Origin: Phanerodontia chrysosporium
Lineage: Eukaryota > Basidiomycota > Agaricomycetes > Polyporales > Phanerochaetaceae
Assembly: GCA_001910725.1 (NCBI GenBank)
Contig: MJGA01000026.1
Coordinates: forward strand, 186,001 to 250,000
Reading direction: 5' to 3'
Length of the DNA stretch: 64,000 nt
Of this stretch, positions 11,078 through 23,380 are shown in pieces; within the stretch, counting starts at the first letter, position 1; each line of letters starts with the position of its first letter. The notes under the pieces were generated by a model that was given only the letters and a program-made list of their open reading frames with translations, made no database searches and was not told the DNA's origin. The translations under genes and the position numbers were made by a program.

Positions 11078-11820
11078 TCATTGCTGCACGCCGAGCGCAG
11101 GCGCAGGTGGCGGCTGAACACCCGTGTCGGCCTCCTTCGTCGACTGCGGCAGCTGCGCCGTGCCCTCCGCGCCGAGCGCGCTCATCGCGCCTGTGCCCAC
11201 GCCACCCGTCGCGCCCGTCCACGCGCGCGCAGCCTCTGCTGCCGGTTGCGCGCCGCCCGTCCGCCGCACACGGCCAGAGGTGTAATCAGTTGTCGGTGGG
11301 GAGCGGATTTCAGTGGAGGCCGGTCGCGGGCGGGCGGTCAGCATGGTGTGTGTCGTGCGGAGGGTCGTCGCGGGCGGCGTCGGGGGAGCGCGCAGAGTCG
11401 TGGGTGGAGACGAGGGCCGTCAGCAGCTGATGGAGGAGAGCGGGATGAGGCGGTTCTCTACCTGCGGGAGGCGGAGGCACCTCGGACGTCGGCGACGCGG
11501 GCTTGTCGTAGTGCTCGACGTGGCCGTCGTAGAACTTGGCCGTGACAGAGCCGTCCTGGCAGCGCGGGGCAGGTCAGCGTGGGGCCCCCCACTGGACGCT
11601 GTCGCACGCACCTGGTTGCCAAAGTAGACGGCCTTGGCCATGTGGCAGAAGAGCCCGACCTCGACGACGCCGGTCAGCATCTTGATCCTGGTGAGCAGCT
11701 GTCGATGATGTCATCGTTTACACTCTCTGTGCCCATAGACCGGGAGGCGGGCTTACAGTCAACGGGTCGCTCATCTCAGTCTCGTTGAACGGGCCGTCGA
11801 TCACGAAGTTGCCATTGTCG
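11078..11820 (-). pseudogene. 3' fragment of ribose-5-phosphate isomerase gene (duplication remnant)
   Basis: Corresponds to 24,360-25,109: the last part of exon 3 ([10 protein letters not shown] end), exons 4 and 5, and the Ala/Gly-rich final exon. The 5' half of the gene is missing, since homology ends at 11,820 inside exon 3. It lacks the substrate-binding N-terminal domain and a start, so it cannot encode an active enzyme. Confidence 0.85.
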
Positions 11821-13632
11821 AAGACATGAGATTAGATAACGCTGGGGGCGCCAAACGAGCGCGCGCCGTGACGTGGTTCGCCGGTGGTGCGTGGATCGTT
11901 GCGAGCTACAAACGAACCTCTGCGACCAAGATTTTCAAAACGTCGCAACAGGGCGACCACGGATTGAAAAACGTCGCACCGGCTACAGCACTCGGCTGCG
12001 TCATCTACGCCCAGGCCGTTCACGCCCCTCGCTGCCGCCACCTTGCGCACGCGGTCTCACGCCTGGCTCGGTTGGCAAAGTGTTCTACTGCTTACATGCA
12101 CCTCTGCTGATGCCGCACTGCCTGCCACCGCCGCCTTCACACGCAGAGTCTGTCGGCCGACGACGAACACGACGATTGCGCCGCGCCGCGACAACGCTGA
12201 TGCCCCCGAGAGCTGCGCGATCGCGCCCGACACGACGCTCCGCGGCTGGTGCCCCTCGAGAGGCCCGTGGCAAGTCCAGCCGGTGCGCTTGCGCTCGCCG
12301 CTTACTCCGTCCGTGCGTTCTCGTCTTCCTTCCGTGTCCGCCTTTGACGACGCCCCAGGTGCCGTGCTCGTCAACAAAGTTGCTGCCGGGCTCGCCGCAA
12401 GTGCCGCCCGCGCGCAGAGGCTGCCGACCGGCGACGACAACCCTCACAGCTGTCCGGTCACGCGCTGCACAGTGGTATGCCCCGCCGCACGACGCTCCCC
12501 GTCTCCTAGCCGGTGCTCTCGCTCTCGCTGTTTGCCCGGTCCGTGCGTTCTCGTTCGCCTTTCATGTACGCGCCTCTGCTGACACTTGCAAAGCCATCCA
12601 TGCCCATCTTCCCCTCGTCGCCTGGCCTCGTCTGCGAGCTTGATGCAGATCGCCCCAAGACAACCGGTGCCCGCCGACGACCTCAGCCGGAGCTCAACGT
12701 CCCCGACCCCGACCCCGACCCCAAGAGCATCGCCGTCGCCGTCTCCGTCGTCGTTCCGCCCGCCCAAGCCCCCTGCCCTCTCACGTACTGCACAGAGACA
12801 TGCGGCCGCCCGGGCACCGAGAGCTCCGTGTCGAGGCCAGCCGGTGCGCTTGATCTCGCAGCTCGCTCGGTGCGTGCATTCTCGTTTGCCTTTCACGTAC
12901 GCCTCTCGTGACGCTTGCAAAGCCCTAGGTGCCGGACTCGCCGCAATCGCCCTCGAATGCTCGACCTGGACCCGTCCCGTCTTGCCGACGAAGCCGAGCG
13001 TCGGTCGGTGACGCCGACAAAGTTGCTGACCCCCGAGAGCGTCACCGTCGCAGTCACGCCGCCACGCTCGCCTGAGCTGGCTGCGATGCGAACGATGGCC
13101 GCGGCGACGACTCGGAGGGGTGCACCATGGCTCGTCGGGAGGTGCGCGCGATGCGACGCGGCGACGGCGCGCGCGTGCAGAGCCTTGTTGGCCGTGGAAC
13201 GATGCGACGGTGCTCGACGGGAGGTGCCGCACGCCCGGGCCCGGACACTCGCCGCGCAAGAGATGGTCCGCTCCGCTGCCCGCGAGGGCACGATGTGCAC
13301 CCTGGCCGCGCTCAGAAACGACGCGCACCGGTGCGGCGTCGCTCGACGAGCCGTGGCCGCTCCGAGACGGTCCCAGGGCGTTGGCGTTCGCGGGAGCGAC
13401 TGCCCGCTTGAGCGAGCCGCGCAGGCATCCGGGCGACGTCCTGCCTTCTACGCCTTCCGCTCCCGGTTGTCGTCAAGCGCCAGCCTTCGATTGGCCCCGT
13501 GCATGCCCGTCCACCCTGCCCAACGCGGTCAGCATCGCCGCACAGCCCATGCAAAGCGTCGCCGCACGCACCTCCTGGTCTGCTCGCCGACCTCGTCCCG
13601 CCATTCGCTCGTTCCCGCAGACGCCGTCTTCG
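11821..13632. other. Left part of duplication unit: GC-rich, degenerate repeats, no clear gene
   Basis: No gene is recognised. A degenerate repeat of roughly 140 bp occurs three times, at about 12,207-12,350, 12,458-12,600 and 12,781-12,935. Shared blocks are CCGTGCGTTCTCGTTCGCCT-like, GCCGGTGCGCTTG-like and ACACTTGCAAAGCC-like. If the tandem model is right, a diverged copy of this segment should lie just left of the window. Confidence 0.55.
12207..12935. repeat. Three-copy degenerate tandem repeat, spacing about 230-330 bp
   Basis: The block with TCCGTGCGTTCTCG appears at about 12,309 and 12,540. A variant GTGCGTGCATTCTCG is at about 12,871. Each is preceded by an AGCCGGTGC block. The first two are followed by GACGACGC or CTCTGCTGACACTTGC, and the third by CTCTCGTGACGCTTGC. 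The units have diverged well beyond the ~2% seen between duplication copies, so they are older. Confidence 0.6.
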
Positions 13633-15589
13633 CCACCCCAAGGGCTCCGTCGTCGCCAGGCATCGATGTCCGAGCGCGCCATCGCAGCAGCTCACTCGCG
13701 CTCCCAGGCTTCGCCGTACGCCGCCCTTGAGATCCCGACGCCGGCAGTGGACCGTCTCGCAAGTGCTGACCTGCCAGGCACGTTGTTGCCGCCGTCGCCT
13801 TGCGCGTTCAAGTTCTTGGCATCCACGACACGCCTAGCTCGCCGGACGTCGAAATCTGCGGCCAAATTTGCCGCCGCTTCCGCCGCCGCCGCTGCCGCTC
13901 TGGCCTTGCCCGTGTACGCTCATCTCCCGTCGCGGTGAGTGCCAGCCAAGCAGCCCGAGAACGTCTATTGGTGGTTCTGCGTTGCGGTGTGCTCTCCCGT
14001 CGCTTGTGTGGCCTGGTCGGCGCTGCGGCGGTCTTGTCATTTTCTGACCGCTTCACATTGTGCGATGTCGACTGGCTGGCGGTGTGTGGGCATTCTGGGG
14101 TCCGGAGGTATATTCGTGCCGTTGTGTGTCGTCAAGGCTGGATGTGTGCACAAGTGGGTCAGCAGCATGGCATGGACACCAAAGTGCTGTGTCACGCACC
14201 TCAATTTTCAAGTCTGTAGGTGTCTCTTCTGTGTTGTGTGAATGCCAGCGTGTCCATCTACAGTGAGCAGTGGGTTGTGGAATGAGTTGGGAAATTGAGA
14301 CACAGCCAGAGTGGTGGACGTGTTTGCCAAGCTGCGGACGCACTCAGACGTCCTTGGCCAAAGGATGCCTGGGCCCGTCCGCAGTCTGGTGATCATGCGC
14401 TGGCATGCCCGGTCAGTCGCCGTGTTTGATCGGACCCTGCAGGGGCTCCCGCACAGACCCGGGCTCGCGTAGCCCAGATCGGCTTGGCGCAACAGCACCA
14501 CAGAGTGTCTCAAAGCTCACCGAGCAGCATTTTCCCGCACGAGCAATAGACTCTCAATTTTGGTGTGCTCATGAGCCCCGCCCAACCTTGTTCACTCAGA
14601 GGCCTGCAGTGGCAGCAGTGGCAGTGCCGCCTCTGCAGGCCAAAGAACACTATCTTTTCTTTTATTACTGACAAGTGCACCCACGGCAATCTCTGTGACC
14701 CCAGACATGACCGCTCCGTGGCCGACACGACGGCCGTGTGAGACCCTGGAGCCCGCTGCGATAAGCGGCTCGAGAGCGCCAAATCGGAGTCTGCGCCACG
14801 AAGCCCGCGCCAGTGCGGCCACGCGGGCGCCGCCGCCGCCGCTGCGCCTGCAGATGGTTCGGTTTCGACCGCCGCCCTCGTTCACGCCTGCAAGCCTCCC
14901 CGCCGGCCCTGCGTCGCTTTTCAGACACAATCTGGACGGCATGCATGAGCGATCGCCGTCGCAGGTCTCTGGAATTGGCCCACAGCTCGATGTCTAGCGT
15001 CGCGACGAACGGGACGGCCTGCAGTGCACAGAAAGCCCGCGCAGGGCTCCAGGCCCGGACACACATCAGCGGGCGGCTGCAAGACGGAGGCAATGCCATC
15101 GACCAAGCGGCGGGTACGCGCAGGAGAAACGGAGACACCGGAAACGCGCCGCTCGCTGCCAAGCAGACGCAGACGCGGTGACGGGCTGGACGGCGGATGG
15201 TTGTCCACGGCGCAGAGGTGTCGGGGTGCCTGACTCTGGCTGTCTGGGTGCGTGACTGCGTTGCCCCATCCTCGCTCGCTGCTGACGTCCTCGCCCTGCA
15301 CGCGCAGACAGCGGCAGAACGGCGCACGGCGCGTCCAGGAGACCCCCTCCTCGACCCTCGCTTCACCTCCGGAGACACCCCAACGCGGAGTCTCTCGGCT
15401 AGCTGCCCCAGCGCGCGCCACCATCACGGTCCAGCCTCATCCGCCGCGCGTACGGCATCCGGCCTGCGCTGCTTTCGTGCCAGGGGTGCGTGCAGCCGAC
15501 GGGTGAGACGGGCAGGACGGGCAGGGACGCGGGCGTGGCATGGCGTGGCGTGGGTGCGAGGAGGCCCGTGCGCAGGTCCTCGGGTGCAG

Positions 15590-15677
15590 ATAAAAGGGTG
15601 CGTCGCTCGGCCTGTCGTCTCCAGCAGCTCTCGGCTCACTCTCCTCTCCTCTCCTCTCATCCTCTCCCTCTCTTCAG
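15590..15677 (+). promoter_or_regulatory. TATA-like box and CT-rich tract (copy 2)
   Basis: ATAAAAG at 15,590-15,596 with a shorter TCTCC tract downstream. An ATG follows at about 15,703 (ATGCCCGACAACTCATGCGC). At the same position copy 1 reads GTG, so copy 1 has lost this candidate start. Confidence 0.5.
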
Positions 15678-15702
15678 ACTTGCACTCACACCGCGTTGTG
15701 CC

Positions 15703-18700
15703 ATGCCCGACAACTCATGCGCCCTGATTGCAGGCGTCATCCGTCACCGATCGCGTTCGACTGTGGCGACGCTCTCGACCGCGGGTTCCGGCAGAAACCC
15801 TTGAGATCGACGCCGCCGCCCTGGGTCCACCGACAATGCCTCACTGTCCCCCGCGATCGCTGGCGAACCCGGCGACGTAGCGGTCAGCGTTTAGCCCGCG
15901 CCGGTGAGGTGCCCTAGTCTTGACTCAAGTACACGGTCATTTACTGCCAAACACGGTCGGTAGAACGATCATCCCCGCGTGACTTTTAACCTGCTTACTG
16001 CTGTGAACAGCCGATCACTCTCCAAATCCCAACTCAAGTTCTTTGCTACGGTCTCAGGTACGCCTCTGCGATCTCCAGATTTCTTTACAGAACTTACTGC
16101 ATCAGTAGCCGATGTCGACTGGTCCCTTGCACCCAACTCAAGTTCTTTGCTCGATTCACCAGGTACACCATCTTCTCCGGTGAGAAACAATCTAACCTCA
16201 TCTCAGATCGATCTAGCAGACACGCCAAAGCCCCGGCCGTCGTACAATCTCCCAGTCGCAGTGGTTCCCTGCCGGCCATGGCCAACTCGTGCGCCGTAGT
16301 CTCAGGTAGGTACGCTGTTATGCCAACACGCGCATTCTGACGCGCTCTCTACGATTTGCAGCCCCGATAGATCTCCTTTGACCTCCCGATCCAAAGGTAC
16401 TTGTCAGGTATCACTCGCTATCAGGCCCTCTCGCTTACTGACCGCTACGCAACCCCTCAGCATGCGCCTCGCATCCCTGGTTATAGCCGCCGCCGACCGG
16501 CCGTTTTAGCCCTGACGTCGGCCTTTTGCTAACACTGCCGAGCCCGAGGTGACCGATCTCGCTCGGTGACCAATGGCGTACACTCGTCGCTGTTGTAATT
16601 TTAAGCATACCGGGGGGTCACTGGCAAGCGGATGTGTCCGCGTCCAATACCACCGTATGGTCTCGTTTGCATTGCAACAAAGGAGCGGTGAGTGTTTTCG
16701 ATATTCGCAGTAAGTAACAGTTCTCAGTGTAATTATTGTGACTACAGGCCGTGTCTCTCCAAATCCCAACTCAAGTTCTTATCTTCAAGTGGTTCTTCAA
16801 AACCTTCCATCTGATGTGCCTGACTCGATCTGTGCCATCCCCAAGAGCGGAACGGTCACTCTGGCTGCCGTCAGTTTTCGACGGCCCAGTGCGGGACACT
16901 GACTGGGAGGTAAGCGAACCTGATCCCATCTTTTTGCATCCTTACTCAGTCTCATTCCCAAGACGTAGGTGTCGCGCCGCTGCCGCTATCATTTGGCCAA
17001 GACCGTCTCTGTCGCCGCTCTTCGACACTGCCGGCATTCGCGCCTCGCCCTCGGCGTGTGCTTTGCGTCCCCGGCTATTCCCGCCGCAGACCGGCTCCTT
17101 CAAGCAAAACTTCGGCCTTTCACCAGCACTGCCAGGAACGAGGTAAGCGACCTCCCTTGGTGACCAAGAGCTTGCACTCACTGCCCGTTGAATCCTCAGG
17201 TACGCCGTTCCAGTGACTGCCCGGCTGCTTGTGCACGCACGGGCCGCTTCGGGAGCTACTCGCTTGGGTGCGTGTGTGCGTTCAACGCCACCGCGTGATC
17301 TCTGTTCGCATACCCGTACGAAAAGCGGTAAGTGCCTTCGGTATTCGTGGCTGACACAGTTATCAGTGTACGTACTTACTGAGGCTACAGGCCTTGTCTC
17401 TCCAAATCCCTACTCAAGTTCTTTCTCTCCATGCCGTCATTCAAGATCTTCCGCCCGAGATTCACCTGACTCGGGCTGTTCCGGCACCGCAAGTGGAACG
17501 GTCACCCCGGCCGCCGCTAGTTCATGATGGAGTGCCGGGCACCGAGGTAAGCAAACCCCTTACCATCTTGTTGAACCCTTCCTCAGCCTCGTTTCAAAGG
17601 CATAGGCATCGCGTCGCCGCTCTTTGAAACATCTACCGTGAAATGCTCGTCCATCAAGATAGACATCTCTGGTAAGCGAGATGTATTCTGGCAGTACGTC
17701 TTGACGTACTCACGCCATTTGCAGTTGGTAACCACCCTCCAAATCCCAACTCAAGTTCTTCGCTAGGTAAGCAGCCGTCGTGATCCTGAATGTGGTCGTC
17801 TCATGCTTGATTCCTTCCGCAGCTCATATCCCTGGTTCCCCCGGTACCATGTGTAGATACGACTCGGACACATGCCCGCCAACACTCCCGTCTTGCTCGC
17901 TGCGTCCACGACTTGTGCCTGTGACCTCCGCCGTCAATTTCGCCGAATCGAATATTTCCTCGCTGATGCCCGTAGTGAGTAATCTATCTAGTACACGCTC
18001 GCATCTACACCGATTAATCCCACCCGACAGGCTCCGGATTGTGCCCCGTTGGCAGCTGTTGATGTTCGGCTATGAACGCTGCCGCCGCCCTTACCTCAGG
18101 ACGCCAGTCTGCCGTCGTTGCGGCTGCGACTTCTCGACGGTTACGGCTGCCCAGCCAGAGGCCTGGGTGCTATTGATGCCGTGATCGCAGAAAGCGCATG
18201 GGACGCCGTCCGTTCTCGACTGCTCTCAGCCTGCTTCGGTACGTAAGTACTCAATTTGGCGATGATCCTAGCACATCGACTGATCGTTTGTCGGCCACAG
18301 CTTCATGTCGGTATCGCTGAGCCGCTGTTCTCAAGCGGTGAGGAGTGACCGCCGCGATCTGACCGTCCTGCCGCCAAGGATCCATTGACATGCTGTAGAT
18401 CCGAGTCCGTGACCAAGCCTCGACTTGGAATCGGCAGGAGCACCAGCGATCGACCTACCGGGACAGTTTTGCGGCAGGAAGACCGAGTGGGCCCTCGGGT
18501 CACCATCTCGTTCGTTCGGTAAAGTATAGTCATTGCAACTATGGTGGGAATCTCGCACTGACCGAGCTGCGACTAGAGTCACCGCACCGCTACCACCGCA
18601 CCGCTTCGATTTCTTCGCTGTGCCAATACTCTCACTACAGTCATGGATTTTGCGGACGCGCGTGGCCGGCAAGCTGTCACTGACCGGGTCTTGTACTGAT

Positions 18701-20226
18701 GTACACCACTCCGCGTCTCCAGGGCCTTGAAGCCTCTGCACGAGAATGTAGCAGCGGCCGTCATCCGTCGCTGCGGCCGTGACTTCGGTACCATTCACGG
18801 TGTCTCCAGACCCTCATGCCGTGAGTTGTGACCGTGTTCTTCGCTTGCCTTGGCCTCTGACGCCGTCCGTTTGGCAGGCTTGAAGCGTTCCGATCGACAT
18901 CTCGGCGCATCGCAATCACGACCGAGCCGATCTACGCAGGAGGCACGTCGTCCCGTCGCCCGCCACGGCACCGGTGCCTTCCGTTACCCGTTCCAGCAGG
19001 CCGTTCGTTGTGCTCAGCATGTGCTCTTCTAGTCGACTGGCTTCGCAACCGCATGGTATGTCTGTGTCTCCGCCGCTTCCCGAGTTCAGCAGCATCTGAT
19101 CACAACTCGAATTTCCTGCGGCACAGATCTGTACACCGATACTTGAACAATCGTAGTACTTGTCCAATTACCCTGTCGTTGCACTTGCATGTATTATACT
19201 GTCGTAGGATCGTCGTAGTAGTAGCTACTGTCATACTTGCTCTCTAGGTAGCAACGTTCTTGAAGTCTCGTTCACGACGGCAGAGGCCGTCACTGAATCC
19301 CCTGCACTTCGAAGCAGAGCATTTTCCTATGGTTCATTGTCAGCTGCCGAGCTCGATCACCGAAGGGCAGTCTGCCCAATATGCTGTGGTCAGTGTCTTC
19401 ACTCTATCTGCTGCGGCTGTGTTGCTGACGCGGCACTTGCGTTGTCGGACTCAGTGCCAGCGCCCGAAGACGTAGTCCAGCCCTCACGCAAATGGAAAAA
19501 GTCTTGGTCCTCGCCTACACTCGTGCATCAGCCAGGCACTAGCGGCAATGTACGTTTATATTTTACTCGTGATATCCGCTGACTGTCCTACAAACATGCT
19601 CCTCCCCGACCAGGGTCACCTCTTCCGACGTCGTACACCACAACACCTTGCGCCACTGGTATGTCATGCCTTGAGCACCGTCAGACCTGCTGTTGATTTC
19701 GCCGCCTTAGATGTCGCCTCTCGTTGTCGCAAGCGTTGGACCGGCTCCGAGTCTCGGCATCGCGGCGCATCGTCCACTGCAGCCTCGTGCCAACGGCGGT
19801 ACGTGTCTCCTCTCGGATATGAACCATAGACCGCATTTCCGTGGCTTCGTCTGGCTCCGCCGTTCGCCGGTCCAGGCTGGGCTGCGTTCCCAGAGCACGA
19901 CTCGTGGCGGCTGTAACACCCCGGAGTCGGCTGCCTTCAGGCCCGTGCCACGGACACTGATGTCTCTTTCCTCAGGATCGCGTTCGCAGCGGCCACCCGC
20001 TCGCTCTCTCGCACATGCCCGCACCTGAGCGCCGCGCTCTCGGACAATTTCGCTGATATCCATTTTTCGTCGTGATCGTGATCGCTGCGCTGACGAGGGT
20101 CTGCGGTCTTCGCAAACGGCGCGCCTCCGTGCTGCAGAACGCCTCGACAGACTCGCACTCGAGATGAGGGGCGTGGGCCAGGAGCCCGAGCCGGAGACAA
20201 AAGTGCGGGGCGGCCGTCTTCAGGTA
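15703..20226 (+). other. Intron-rich transcription-unit-like region with recurring 24-nt exon motif (copy 2)
   Basis: Same architecture as 2,085-6,230. The 24-nt motif occurs at 16,018, 16,757, 17,398 and 17,737, with a shorter form at about 16,131. The extra occurrence at 16,757 lies in a segment (about 16,705-17,170) missing from copy 1. That segment resembles the exon/intron block at about 17,390-17,640, so the unit has gained or lost an exon module. The opening ATG frame gives a 33-residue exon before the first stop. No product can be assigned. Confidence 0.4.
16705..17170 (+). repeat. Extra exon-intron module present only in copy 2
   Basis: Copy 1 joins directly across this point (about 3,103). 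The module starts near a gtaagt, contains the 24-nt motif, an exon-like block with a GTAAGC donor (about 16,911), and a GTCGCCGCTCTTCGA stretch. All of these are also found in the neighbouring module at about 17,390-17,640. It looks like a tandem exon-module duplication in copy 2 or a deletion between modules in copy 1. Confidence 0.65.
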
Positions 20227-20472
20227 TGTTCGTTGGGTGCGTGCTGCCTGCCTCCCGCGCTCCTCGACTGACGCTGCACAAGGTCCGGTCTTCCGCTCGC
20301 AGGCCAGCGTGCAGCGCGCGGACGCAGACCGTACGCTGCACCGCCGCCCACGAGAATGCGGCCAGTCTCAGATCTGTACCAGACGTGGTTCGGCGGGTGG
20401 ACACGGCGCGACAACGCCCGTGTGTGGCACAGAGAGCGAGGCCAGCTCGCTCCTGGACTCGTGTGCGGATGT

Positions 20473-21964
20473 GGTTACCGTAGACCTGAGCTGGATCAGC
20501 ACCAGCGGGCAGGAAAGGGCGGGAGGCCGGGGCAGCGCGACTGACTTACCAGAGAGTCGTCGCGCATCAGGACGCAGCAGTGCGGTCCGATGGCCGTTCG
20601 ACGTTCAGCGCTGAGCGATGAGAGTGCGGCTGTTGACGACGTGGCGAGTGCGCCGGGAGTTCGCGTTCGTGTTCGCGACCGCCGAGACCGTGGGTTCGGT
20701 GTCTGAGTGCCTGAGGAGTCGGTCAGCGTGTGGACACCGAGGGACACACCAGCAAAGAGCTCTGCCGTCGCCCGCCTGCCGCAGTCGTCTGTCAACGATG
20801 GCCAAGTCGCCCAGGCGGGCGCCGTGTCGAGTTGTGTGCAGCGGTCGCCGCCGCAGAGGGCAGCCCCGGGCCGAGGTGCTGAGACTGAAGTGTCGCTGTG
20901 TGCTTGCGCAGTCGCCGTGCAGGGCAGACGAGAGTGTGTCGACGACGACGACGGCGGCGGCGGCGGCGAGGTTGCTGGCAAGAGGCACGAGTTGAAGCGC
21001 CGGCGTCGGTTGCAGCGGCGAGCATGAGCTCCGGGAACTTGGCGACTCGTGCGAGACCGCAGCCGTCCCTCGCGAGTGAAAGTTCACTTTGACTATATTA
21101 CCCGTACAACAGCACACGTACAGCAGATTTCGTGGGGCGACTACTTGGGGAGTCGTGGTACACGTCGTAACAACGACGCGAGCAGTGCTAGAGTTCTTCC
21201 GCACACCCTCGTCGCCGAGCCGCTTTCTGCGATAGCGCACTTTCGGGACATGCACGCGCAGCACGACGCTGTCCCACTCCCAGTCGACCTCGCCGCCCGG
21301 CAGCCATCCGTGCGCCGTGCCGCGGAACGCCTCGAGACGAGCTCGCACGCACCCGAGTCTACGGACGTGCGCGACGTTTGGTGCGTGCTCCTTGCGGCTC
21401 GGGCACTCGTCGGCGGCCGATGTGTTTCGGTGCTTCGTGTTCGCGTGTTTTACGGTAAACCTGAGCTGGACCAGCACCAGCGGGCGAGAAAGGGCGGGAG
21501 GCCGGGGCCGGAGCCGGAGCCGGGGCGGCGGCGTCGCCGCTGGCTGTTTCGCGAGGCAGCAGCTGCGAGAGTGCGGCTGCTGGCGACGCGGCGAGTGCTT
21601 GGTGTGCAGGGAGTTCGAGTTCGGCGCGAGTCGGGTGTCTGAGGGGTCAGTGAGCGTGTGCGACGCACCTGCAAAGTGTCCTGCCATCCCTCTGAGTCCC
21701 CCGCCGCCGCTGTCTGTCCACAAAGGCCCGAGTCGTCGTCCCGGCCCGAGTCGCACAGGTGGACGCCGTGTCGGCGGCAGAGGGCGAACGCAGGTCAAGA
21801 CGTTGAGAGCGAGATGGCAGCGTGTGCGTGCATGACTCTGTACGCGTGTGCAGTCGACGCGCAGGGCGGTCTGGAGGCCGGCGGTGGCGGCGGCGAGGTT
21901 GCTGGCAAGAGGCAGGAGCGGAAGCGCCGGCGTCCGTGCAGGAGGGAGAGGCGGCGGGCCTGCT
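20473..21964. repeat. Diverged internal direct repeat, ~0.95 kb period (copy 2)
   Basis: Counterpart of 6,484-7,975 and almost identical to it (one amino-acid change across a 397-codon minus-strand open frame). The flanking segment just upstream (about 20,240-20,470) differs from copy 1 by many substitutions and indels. Confidence 0.7.
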
Positions 21965-22182
21965 GACGGCCAGGGTGCTCGTGAAGGGCCTGCGCGTCGT
22001 CGTTGTGTCGCCGCCCGGAGCTCACTGAGCGTGCAGGCGGCCCGGGCTTCACAGACATCGCGAGCTTCAATGAGTCGCTAGGTTGTGCCGTCAACCGTGT
22101 CGCCAGGAGCCAAAGGTGCGCCCAGGTGAGCCGCCCCGGCGCCAGTGGCGTCTTTTGTTCCGGCCTGACAACACACGTCCAG

Positions 22183-23124
22183 ACGGAATCCACGCCCGTC
22201 CGATGCATGGTCAGGTCGTGCGACTGTGTTGCAGCCAACGGATACGCTCTCAAGGCGCACATCTCCCTCTGCCACAAGAGCCGCCTGCGGATCGACGGGT
22301 GCGTGGGCCAGCCGCCGCACGAGAGGCGCCCCCGGCTGACACCTCCCCGCAGCACCTTCCACTGCCCGTTCCCCGCGTGCACGAGCGCGACGGAGCAGTA
22401 CTCGAACCTCGAGACGCACCTCAACCGCCACCTCGGCGTCAGGCCGCACCGCTGCCCGCACGCGCCCTGCGCGTTCCGCACGGCCGACCCCGCCGAGCTC
22501 ACCGAGCACCGCCGCACGTAGCACGCCTACGTCCCGCAGAAGCGCGGGCCCCGCCGCGGCACCCGCCGCGCTGCCGCCGCGCCGCGGTTCGTCTGCGCGC
22601 TCGACGGCGCGCCGATGCACGCGGTGCACACGCACAAGCGCAGGCGCGAGGACGAGGACGAGCGCGAGCGCGATGACGTGCGGCCGGTGAAGACGACGCG
22701 GTGCGCGCCCGAGGGCAGTCCAGACGCGCACGCAGCCCGCGCGGTGCTCCCGAGAGCAGTGCCCCAGCCATGCCCGCCCTCTGGCTCCTGGTCGTCGACG
22801 ACACCACGTTTCGACGCGCAAGAAGAACAAGAAGACGCTGAATTCGCTCATGACCATGCCTATCGGGGATATTCTTCTTCTCCATCGTCCTCGTCCTCGT
22901 CATCATCATCGCGCGGCTCTTCCCCAGGGACTCTGGCGACACCGCCAGCCTCTTGCCCTCCGGCCGACGCCGACGCATTGCTGTGGCCCTTTTCAGTGTC
23001 TACGCTAGATTCGTCCGAATCCTTGACTCCGTACGAGCAGCAGTGTGTCGAGGAGTATGCTACGCTGATGGCGAAGGTGTTCGAGGTCCACAACCGCGAT
23101 GAGTGCTGGTGTCACCATCTCTGA
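22183..23124 (+). pseudogene. C2H2 zinc-finger gene, copy 2, with in-frame stop in finger 3
   Basis: Exon 22,183-22,298 carries finger 1 (VRCMVRSC...H-X4-H). An intron 22,299-22,352 (GTGCGT, branch GGCTGAC, CCGCAG) is followed by an exon with finger 2 (FHCPFPAC...HLNRH) and finger 3 (HRCPHAPC...H). TAG at 22,519-22,521 falls inside the H-X4-H spacer of finger 3. The same frame then runs open for another 200 codons to 23,124. That part has a basic KRRR stretch, a poly-Ser tract and a conserved-looking end (LTPYEQQCVEEYATLMAKV). An upstream intron (GTGAGC at about 22,127 to 22,182) implies a 5' exon I could not place. Either a pseudogene older than the duplication, or translated by stop readthrough, or a shared base-call problem. 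Confidence 0.75.
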
Positions 23125-23373
23125 CATCCTGCTGTTCCATGTACGTTTTGCTTATTTCTGTTGTAGCCCTGGATGTATCGTTTGCATTTTGTTTGTGTTT
23201 CCATCTGTACCACCACACATAGACTGTTCATTTCACGCACAACCTAGCTCTGGACACTATATGATATATTGTCTCATTAGGAATTTCTTCCACCAGGTCT
23301 CGGGCGGTTGGGGATGACATCATAGATGCGGTGGCGCACTTCTCGAGGCGTCATGGAGTCGACGCCTGTGTCA

Positions 23374-23380
23374 TATATAA
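23374..23380 (+). promoter_or_regulatory. TATA box of CsbD/LEA-like gene, copy 2
   Basis: TATATAA located 88 bases upstream of the ATG at 23,462. Confidence 0.6.

Larger units (their letters stand above)
1..11820. repeat. Tandem segmental duplication, copy 1 (left end outside window)
   Basis: The sequence matches 13,633-25,109 nearly base for base. The offset is 13,632 at the window start. It drifts with indels to about 14,060 near 3,150, about 13,988 near 8,200, and about 13,289 at the right end. Homology stops abruptly at 11,820, inside exon 3 of the ribose-5-phosphate isomerase gene; copy 2 continues into the intact gene. If this is a simple head-to-tail duplication, copy 1 should begin about 1.8 kb left of the window. 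The extent inside the window is seen directly; the unit structure is inferred. Confidence 0.95.

Noticed and set aside
22519..22542. Micro-intron (GTAGCA...CGCAG) that would remove the zinc-finger stop
   Set aside because: Only about 22 bases, far below the 45-70 bases of every other intron in the window, and it would delete a zinc-binding histidine.
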